A DNA stretch of 64,000 bases from assembly GCA_905181865.1 (NCBI GenBank), contig CAJIZG010000004.1, forward strand, positions 310,001 through 374,000. The letters run 5' to 3'. Source of the DNA: Urechidicola croceus. Its GTDB lineage: Bacteria; Bacteroidota; Bacteroidia; Flavobacteriales; Flavobacteriaceae. The notes below the pieces were generated by a model. That model saw only the letters and a program-made list of their open reading frames with translations, did no database searches and was not told the DNA's origin. Positions 58,625-64,000 of this stretch are shown here, in pieces. Made by a program: the position numbers and the translations under genes. Within the stretch, counting starts at the first letter, position 1, and every line of letters starts with the position of its first letter.

Positions 58625-59602
58625 CTAAAAATAGGTAGACTTAAGGTTTAATCCTAAGTTTTCTTCCAATCCAAATACGAGATTCATATTCTGTATTGCT
58701 TGGCCGGAAGCACCTTTTAATAAATTATCAATAACACTTGTAATTAAAATTTTGTTTCCCTGTTTCTGAAGGTGAATAAATCCGTTATTTGTATTCACTA
58801 TTTGTTTCAAATGAACAGGGTTCTTGCTTACATGAGTAAATGCCGCATCCTCATAAAATTTTTCGTAGATTTCATATGCCTCTTCAATACTTCCATCAAA
58901 GTCTGTATATACTGATGCAAAAATGCCCCTACTAAAATTCCCTCTATTCGGAATGAAATATAATTCTTTATCAAAACCATTCTGAAGAGATCCTAAACTT
59001 TCGCCTATTTCGTCTAAATGCTGATGTGTAAAAGCTTTATAGATTGAAAAATTATTATCTCTCCAACTAAAATGTGTTGTTGCCGATGGAGAAACTCCAG
59101 CGCCTGTAGCACCTGTTGTTGCATTGATATGAATATCATTCTTTAACAAGATGTTTTTAGCAAGCGGTAATATTGCTATTTGAATTGCTGTAGCAAAACA
59201 TCCTGGGTTTGCAATATATGATGCAGACTCAATTTTTTCTTTTTGCAATTCTGGTAAACCGTACACAAATTCTTTTCCTTCAAATAGCGCATCATCATGC
59301 AATCTAAAATCATTGCTCAAGTCAATGATTTTTGTATTATCAGAAAAAGTATTGTTCTTCAAAAAAGTAGTAGAGTTACCATGCCCTAAACATAAAAAAA
59401 CAACATCCACATCTGGGTTGATGCTATCAGAAAATGCTTGCTCAGTTTGGCCTACTAAATCTTGATGAACGGCGTAAATTTTATTTCCCGCGTTTGACGT
59501 ACTATATACAAAATTTATTTCTGCTGCAGGATGATTGATTAGTAGCCTAACCAATTCTCCTGCAGTATATCCTGCACCACCTATAATTCCTACCTTCAAC
59601 AT
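58625..59602 (-). CDS. argC: N-acetyl-gamma-glutamyl-phosphate reductase
   Basis: ArgC reduces N-acetylglutamyl phosphate. The 325-residue protein has the NADP motif VGIIGGAGYTAGELVRLLIN, VVFLCLGHGNSTTFLK near residue 67, IIDLSNDFRLHD near 93 and the active-site Cys in YIANPGCFATAIQIAILPL near 133, then NATTGATGAGVSPSATTHF near 160 and FTHQHLDEIGESL near 192. Length is normal. It begins within the argG stop (TAATG). Confidence 0.94.
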   Translation of the reverse strand: MLKVGIIGGAGYTAGELVRLLINHPAAEINFVYSTSNAGNKIYAVHQDLVGQTEQAFSDSINPDVDVVFLCLGHGNSTTFLKNNTFSDNTKIIDLSNDFRLHDDALFEGKEFVYGLPELQKEKIESASYIANPGCFATAIQIAILPLAKNILLKNDIHINATTGATGAGVSPSATTHFSWRDNNFSIYKAFTHQHLDEIGESLGSLQNGFDKELYFIPNRGNFSRGIFASVYTDFDGSIEEAYEIYEKFYEDAAFTHVSKNPVHLKQIVNTNNGFIHLQKQGNKILITSVIDNLLKGASGQAIQNMNLVFGLEENLGLNLKSTYF

Positions 59603-60789
59603 TACTGTTCGTTTACGTGATTAAATATTTTTCCTGAGTTCGATAAGATTTTAATAAATCCTTTTGCTTCATCTGCAGTCCAACCTTTATTCATTTCTCC
59701 ATAACTTCCAAAAGAAGCATTCATTAAATCATGTTTAGACTCAATTCCTTCTACCACAAAACGATACGGGTAAAGACTAACGATAACGTCACCAGTTACT
59801 TGTTTTTGTGTGTCTTCTAGAAAGACTTCAATATTACGCATCACTTCGTCTAAGTATTGACCTTCGTGAAGCATCATTCCATACCAGTTGCCTAATTGTT
59901 CTTTCCAATGTTGTTGCCATTTTGTTTGCGTATGCTTTTCAAGTGTATGGTGTGCTTTGATGATTACTATAGGTGCGGCCGCTTCAAAACCAACTCTTCC
60001 TTTAATCCCGATAATGGTATCACCAACGTGCATACCTCTACCAATGGCATATTTTGACGTGATTTCTTCTAATTTTACGATATTGTTTACGGCTGTATCC
60101 TTCGTTCCGTTTAATGCAACTAATTGTCCTTTATCAAAAGATAAGATTACTTTTTCAGTTCCTTTTTTTTCTAATTGACTTGGATACGCTTCTTCTGGCA
60201 ATGTTAAGTTGGAGGTCAGCGTTTCATCACCTCCAACACTTGTTCCCCATAACCCTCTGTTCACAGAGTATTTTGCTTTTTCCCAAGGCAAGTTCATTCC
60301 ATTTTCTTTAAGATAGTTGATGGAGTATTCTCTCGATAGTCGATTGTCTCTAATCGGTGTAATAATTTCAATTTCTGGAGCGAGTGTTTGGAAAATTAAA
60401 TCAAAACGAATTTGATCATTTCCTGCACCTGTGCTTCCATGAGCAATATATTTAGCATTTACACTTTTTGCATAATTAGCAATTTCTACTGCTTGTATGA
60501 TTCTTTCAGCACTTACAGATAACGGATATGTATTATTTTTTAATACATTTCCATAAATAAGATATTTCACTACTTTTTCATAAAAAGTGGCTACAGCATC
60601 AATTGATTTGTACGAAGTAGCACCCAATTGGATTGCTTTTTCTTCAATATTTTTAATTTCTTTTTTTGAAAAGCCACCAGTGTTAACACTCACTGCATGT
60701 ACTTCATATCCTTCTTCTTTCGATAAATATTTTGCGCAATATGACGTGTCAAGACCTCCGCTATAGGCTAAAACTAATTTTTTGCTCAT
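59602..60789 (-). CDS. argG: Argininosuccinate synthase
   Basis: ArgG condenses citrulline and aspartate with ATP. The 395-residue protein begins with the ATP-pyrophosphatase loop LVLAYSGGLDTSYCAKYLSK, has ISAERII-type segment PLSVSAERIIQAVEIANYAK near residue 86, YIAHGSTGAGNDQIRFDLIF near 115, EIITPIRDNRLSREYSINYL near 139 and NRGLWGTSVGGDETL near 177. It overlaps the GNAT gene upstream by four bases and argC downstream by one. Confidence 0.95.
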   Translation of the reverse strand: MSKKLVLAYSGGLDTSYCAKYLSKEEGYEVHAVSVNTGGFSKKEIKNIEEKAIQLGATSYKSIDAVATFYEKVVKYLIYGNVLKNNTYPLSVSAERIIQAVEIANYAKSVNAKYIAHGSTGAGNDQIRFDLIFQTLAPEIEIITPIRDNRLSREYSINYLKENGMNLPWEKAKYSVNRGLWGTSVGGDETLTSNLTLPEEAYPSQLEKKGTEKVILSFDKGQLVALNGTKDTAVNNIVKLEEITSKYAIGRGMHVGDTIIGIKGRVGFEAAAPIVIIKAHHTLEKHTQTKWQQHWKEQLGNWYGMMLHEGQYLDEVMRNIEVFLEDTQKQVTGDVIVSLYPYRFVVEGIESKHDLMNASFGSYGEMNKGWTADEAKGFIKILSNSGKIFNHVNEQ

Positions 60790-61412
60790 TTCTTTTTATT
60801 TTTTAAAAATAATGTTTGTTTAACATTTTTTAATCGTCTCCATATTTTCTTGTTATATGGATATTCGTGTTCTTTTGCTTTGTTTTTGTCTTTTTTTGGA
60901 TCGTGCAACATTCCTGTACACAGACACATTTTATATTCTTTTGATTTTAAAATCTCATAATTAGTGCAAGTTTGGCAACCCGCCCAGAAATTAGCGTCGT
61001 CTGTTAATTCCGAAAAAGGGACAGGTTTGTATCCCAATTCTGAATTGATTTTCATCACTGCCAATCCAGTTGTAATTCCAAAAATCTTAGCATCAGGGTA
61101 TTTTTCTAAAGAATAATCAAATATTTTCTTTTTTATTTTTTTTGCGAGTCCTGATTTTCTGTAATCAGGATGCACAATTAAGCCTGAATGTGCTACGTAT
61201 TTCCCATGCCCCCAACATTCTATATAACAAAACCCTGCAAAGGTATCACCATCTAAGGCAATTATTGCATTTTTGTTTTCTAATTTGGTAATAATATACT
61301 CTGGAGTTCTCTTTGCAATACCCGTTCCTCTCTCTTGAGCAGAGGTCTCAATGGTTTCGCAAATAATAGTTGCATATTTATTATGTGAACTATCAGCAAT
61401 GATTATGTCCAT
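60786..61412 (-). CDS. GNAT-family acetyltransferase, candidate N-acetylglutamate synthase
   Basis: The 208-residue protein is a single GNAT domain: AIIALDGDTFAGFCYIECWG near residue 49, then the acetyl-CoA loop LIVHPDYRKSGLAKKIKKKI near 78 and IFGITTGLAVMKINSELGYK near 109. A Cys-rich part (WAGCQTCTNYEIL, CLCTGML) near 143-170 could bind metal, and a basic tail follows. First gene of the arginine operon, overlapping argG by four bases. The operon has no classical argA or argJ, so this gene probably acetylates glutamate; that is inferred from context. Confidence 0.8.
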   Translation of the reverse strand: MDIIIADSSHNKYATIICETIETSAQERGTGIAKRTPEYIITKLENKNAIIALDGDTFAGFCYIECWGHGKYVAHSGLIVHPDYRKSGLAKKIKKKIFDYSLEKYPDAKIFGITTGLAVMKINSELGYKPVPFSELTDDANFWAGCQTCTNYEILKSKEYKMCLCTGMLHDPKKDKNKAKEHEYPYNKKIWRRLKNVKQTLFLKNKKK

Positions 61413-61675
61413 TACAGATGAAATTTGATTTTAAAAATTGTGTTTGTGCGCTCGCTTGGAGATGCGGAATTGGACTCACCTAATCCCATAATATAATTGA
61501 ACCCTTACGGGCGACGACGTAAGCGAACGAATAATGTGCGTGTATTGAATACTTCTAGTTTCACAATGCAATATTACAATAATAATTTTAATTGTCAAAA
61601 ATTATTACTAATAATTGAATCTGTATTTTAATGAGTTGAACTCGGGTCTAAAAGTGTAAAAAAATCCTATTAGAA
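61413..61675. other. Divergent spacer between the arg and his operons
   Basis: It must hold the arg operon promoter on the minus strand, but I see no clear TAnnTTTG there. A small palindrome CTTACGGGCGACGACGTAAG lies at 61505-61524. No coding frame. Confidence 0.45.
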
Positions 61676-61706
61676 TTTGTCAAGATAAAATTATGATTTA
61701 TATTTG
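61676..61706 (+). promoter_or_regulatory. Promoter of the histidine operon
   Basis: TTTG (61676-61679), 19 bases, then TATATTTG (61699-61706), a perfect fit to the Bacteroidota consensus. The leader peptide ATG follows 19 bases later. Confidence 0.82.
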
Positions 61707-61725
61707 TATCCTAATTCAAAAGAAT

Positions 61726-61782
61726 ATGAATTTTAATCGCAGACATCATCACCACTTTACCCTTACTTTTCAGGTGAGTTAA
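61726..61782 (+). CDS. hisL: Histidine operon leader peptide (18 residues)
   Basis: The short frame reads MNFNRRHHHHFTLTFQVS and a stop. Four consecutive His codons (61744-61755) make it a sensor of charged tRNA-His: ribosome stalling there would alter folding of the downstream RNA. It lies 19 bases past the promoter, 32 bases before the terminator hairpin and ahead of hisG, the arrangement of classical his attenuation. Confidence 0.85.
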   Translation: MNFNRRHHHHFTLTFQVS

Positions 61783-61814
61783 GATGTTATGGATTAAAAT
61801 CTAAAATAAATATC

Positions 61815-61848
61815 AAAACCCGTCTGAATGTTTTCAGACGGGTTTTTT
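61815..61848 (+). terminator. Attenuator terminator of the histidine operon
   Basis: AAAACCCGTCTGAA (61815-61828) pairs perfectly with TTCAGACGGGTTTT (61833-61846) around a four-base loop and merges into TTTTTT (61843-61848). It lies between the His-rich leader peptide and hisG, so it should end most transcripts when histidine is plentiful. Confidence 0.88.
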
Positions 61849-61890
61849 GATGAATCTAGCGAAAGCATTTAGATATAAATTAAAATTAAA

Positions 61891-62751
61891 ATGAGTAAAC
61901 TTAAAATCGCAGTTCAGAAGTCAGGCAGATTAAACGAAGATTCGTTAAAATTATTAAAGGATTGTGGGATTTTAATTGATAATGGTAAAGATCAATTAAG
62001 AGCTTCGGCTCGTAATTTTCCAGTTGAGGTGTTGTACTTGAGAAATGGTGATATTCCACAGTATTTACGTGACGGAGTAGTTGATGTAGCCATTTTAGGG
62101 GAGAATACTTTAGTGGAAAAAGGAGAGGATTTAGAAATTGTTGAACGTTTAGGGTTTTCTAAGTGTAGAGTTTCTTTAGCAATCCCCAAAGATGTTGAAT
62201 ATAGCGGAATTAGCGATTTTGAAGGTAAAAGAGTAGCAACCTCATATCCTAATACAGTTAAGAAATATTTGAAATCTCAAGGAATTGAAGCAGAGTTACA
62301 CATTATTAATGGATCGGTAGAAATTGCGCCAAATATTGGCTTGGCAGATGCCATTTGCGATATCGTTTCAAGTGGAAGTACTTTATTTAAAAACGGTTTG
62401 AAAGAAGTAGAGAAAATGTCTACTAGTGAAGCCGTATTGACTGTTGCTCCAAATTTATCTTCAGAAAAAAAGAAAATACTAGATACGATTCAGTTTAGAA
62501 TTCAATCTGTTTTAAGAGGGCAAAATTCAAAATATATTTTGATGAATGCTCCTAATGATAAAGTTGAAGGGATTTTAAAATTATTACCAGGAATGAGAAG
62601 TCCAACAGTTTTGCCATTGGCAGAAGAAGGATGGAGTTCAATACATACTGTTGTTTTAGGGAAACGAAAGTTTTGGGATATTATAGAAGGGTTAAAGGCA
62701 AAAGGAGCAGAAGGGATTTTAGTAGTTCCTATTGAGAAGATGGTGTTGTAA
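61891..62751 (+). CDS. hisG: ATP phosphoribosyltransferase, long form
   Basis: HisG starts histidine synthesis by joining ATP and PRPP. The 286-residue protein is the long form with a C-terminal regulatory domain and needs no HisZ. Landmarks are KIAVQKSGRLNEDSLKLLKD at the start, GDIPQYLRDGVVDVAILGEN near residue 53, VATSYPNTVKKYLKSQGIEA near 115, GSVEIAPNIGLADAICDIVS near 140 (PRPP loop), and the PII-like end KYILMNAPNDKVEGILKLLP and LPGMRSPTVLPLAEEGWSSI, the histidine-binding part. Feedback and attenuation would both control it. Confidence 0.95.
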   Translation: MSKLKIAVQKSGRLNEDSLKLLKDCGILIDNGKDQLRASARNFPVEVLYLRNGDIPQYLRDGVVDVAILGENTLVEKGEDLEIVERLGFSKCRVSLAIPKDVEYSGISDFEGKRVATSYPNTVKKYLKSQGIEAELHIINGSVEIAPNIGLADAICDIVSSGSTLFKNGLKEVEKMSTSEAVLTVAPNLSSEKKKILDTIQFRIQSVLRGQNSKYILMNAPNDKVEGILKLLPGMRSPTVLPLAEEGWSSIHTVVLGKRKFWDIIEGLKAKGAEGILVVPIEKMVL

Positions 62752-62771
62752 TTTTTGAAAAATTTGAAGTG

Positions 62772-64000
62772 ATGAACATTACTGTAAATCCAACTAGAGA
62801 TAATTGGGCTAATTTAACGACCAGACCCGCAAAAGAAGCGGCTAATTTAAGTAAAACTATTTCAGATGTTTTTGATGAGGTACAAGTACATGGAGATAAG
62901 GCCTTGCTGCTGTATACTAAAAAGTTCGATAAGGTTGCTTTAAAAAACTTAAAAGTAAGCGAGGTAGAAATAGGGCAAGCACGTTCATTATTGTCTCAAG
63001 ACTTGAAAGATGCCATTGCTTTGGCAAAAAAAAACATTGAAATTTTTCATAGTTCTCAGTTAATAGAAAAGCAAGTAGTTGAAACCACGAATGGAGTAGA
63101 GTGCTGGCAAGAGATGAGACCGATTGAAAAAGTAGGTTTGTATATTCCGGGAGGAACAGCACCACTATTTTCAACTATTTTAATGTTGGGGATTCCTGCG
63201 AAATTAGCAGGGTGTAAGGAGATTATTTTATGTACACCTCCGGATGTTTTTGGAAATATTAATCCGGCGATATTATATGCAGCCGAGTTGGTAGGAGTAA
63301 CCACCATTTTTAAGTTGGGTGGAGTTCAGGCGATTGCTGCATTAACATTTGGAACTGAGTCAGTGCCGAATGTATATAAGATTTTTGGACCAGGAAACCA
63401 GTTTGTAACAGGTGCAAAACAATATGCGTTAACCAAAAGTGTAGCAATTGATATGCCTGCAGGGCCATCGGAATTGATGGTGGTTACAGATCAAAAAGCA
63501 AATGCTACTTTTGTAGCTTCAGATTTACTATCTCAGGCAGAACACGGACACGATAGTCAGGTGATTTGTGTGTCAGATTCTTTGGAGAAATTAAAAGAAA
63601 TAGAAGCAGCGGTTGAAAAGCAATTAGCAGTTTTACCAAGAAGAGATATGGCAACAAGTGCTATTGAAAATTCGCAATTGATACTGATAGAAGATGTAAG
63701 CACTCAAATTGATTTTATAAACGAATATGCTCCCGAACATTTGATTTTAAATGTTGAGAATGAGGATGCGTATTTGGATAATATTATCAATTCTGGTTCG
63801 GTATTTATTGGGGCATACACTCCAGAAAGTGCAGGAGATTACGCTTCAGGAACAAATCACACATTACCTACAAATAGTTATGCAAGAATGTATAGCGGTG
63901 TAAATATGGATTCGTTTACGAAGAAGATTACTTTTCAAAAAATAACGAAGCAAGGGATTAAAAATATTGGACCTGCTATTGAATTGATGGCAGAAGCAGA
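62772..64000 (+). CDS. hisD: Histidinol dehydrogenase (3' end cut by the window)
   Basis: HisD makes the last two oxidations to histidine. The frame opens at ATG 62772, 20 bases after hisG, and stays open to the window edge (409 residues). It shows EKVGLYIPGGTAPLFSTILM near residue 120, GGVQAIAALTFGTESVPNVY near 183, FGPGNQFVTGAKQYA near 206, the zinc-site segment DLLSQAEHGHDSQVICVSDS near 253, then NEYAPEHLIL near 317 and NHTLPTNSYARMYSGVN near 363. Only the last 15-20 residues should be missing. Confidence 0.94.
   Translation, partial: MNITVNPTRDNWANLTTRPAKEAANLSKTISDVFDEVQVHGDKALLLYTKKFDKVALKNLKVSEVEIGQARSLLSQDLKDAIALAKKNIEIFHSSQLIEKQVVETTNGVECWQEMRPIEKVGLYIPGGTAPLFSTILMLGIPAKLAGCKEIILCTPPDVFGNINPAILYAAELVGVTTIFKLGGVQAIAALTFGTESVPNVYKIFGPGNQFVTGAKQYALTKSVAIDMPAGPSELMVVTDQKANATFVASDLLSQAEHGHDSQVICVSDSLEKLKEIEAAVEKQLAVLPRRDMATSAIENSQLILIEDVSTQIDFINEYAPEHLILNVENEDAYLDNIINSGSVFIGAYTPESAGDYASGTNHTLPTNSYARMYSGVNMDSFTKKITFQKITKQGIKNIGPAIELMAEA

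Noticed and set aside
60812-60840. A further operator-like TTGTTTAA
   Set aside because: It lies in the coding end of the GNAT gene and has no second arm at 16 bases.

Overview
The window looks like a chromosomal segment of a marine-type member of the Flavobacteriaceae (Bacteroidota). The evidence is low G+C, promoters of the Bacteroidota type (TTTG, about 19 bases, TAnnTTTG), families that are typical of the group (DUF2911, CIA30, GYDIA-type GHMP kinase, POT transporters with the WERFSYYG signature, acyl-ornithine carbamoyltransferase) and an arginine cluster in the order GNAT-argG-argC-proC-argD-proA-proB-argF'-orf59-argB-argE-argH.

Layout. 0-3.2 kb: the end of ruvC, hemW and a secreted FG-GAP protein, followed by a decayed second copy of the hemW 3' end. 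3.4-11.3 kb: a light-response island in decay. It holds a frameshifted MerR/B12-type regulator, a photolyase in pieces, CIA30, remnants of an SRPBCC protein and two dehydrogenases, intact folE and a 6-pyruvoyl-tetrahydropterin synthase, a complete IS4-family element with its target duplication, a fasciclin lipoprotein and a CDP-alcohol phosphatidyltransferase. A 32-bp imperfect palindrome (TTGTTTAA-N16-TTAAACAA) recurs upstream of several of these genes and is the best candidate for the regulator's operator. 11.4-15.4 kb: more decay (comM, a DHDPS-family gene, DUF885, an unknown secreted protein) around an intact semialdehyde dehydrogenase.

15.4-32.9 kb is mostly housekeeping: an M20 dipeptidase, a GMC oxidoreductase with its small subunit, tRNA-Leu(UAG) beside a possible MITE, DUF2911, a thioesterase, an OppC-type permease, Prc protease, surE, lpxB, comEC and two tandem POT transporters. 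33-48 kb holds the mevalonate/isoprenoid genes in two blocks: HMG-CoA reductase and a GYDIA kinase, then diphosphomevalonate decarboxylase, mevalonate kinase and a UbiA prenyltransferase. They are separated by a BaiN-like flavoprotein, a CarboxypepD_reg-like protein and a DUF1501 + DUF1549/DUF1553 pair. This stretch is rich in REP-like palindromes. Some of them entered coding sequence: the GIY-YIG nuclease reads in frame through such repeats into the GHMP kinase, and mvaD carries a palindrome-encoded insertion of about 22 residues.

48.2-50 kb is a graveyard: an IS630-family transposase remnant abuts a beheaded Crp/Fnr regulator. 50.1-61.4 kb is the arginine/proline operon on the minus strand. 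It includes a 59-residue membrane protein gene that overlaps argB. 61.4-64 kb starts the histidine operon, with a promoter, a leader peptide holding four consecutive His codons, an attenuator hairpin, hisG and hisD (cut by the window end). I saw no CRISPR array, phage or secretion-system locus.
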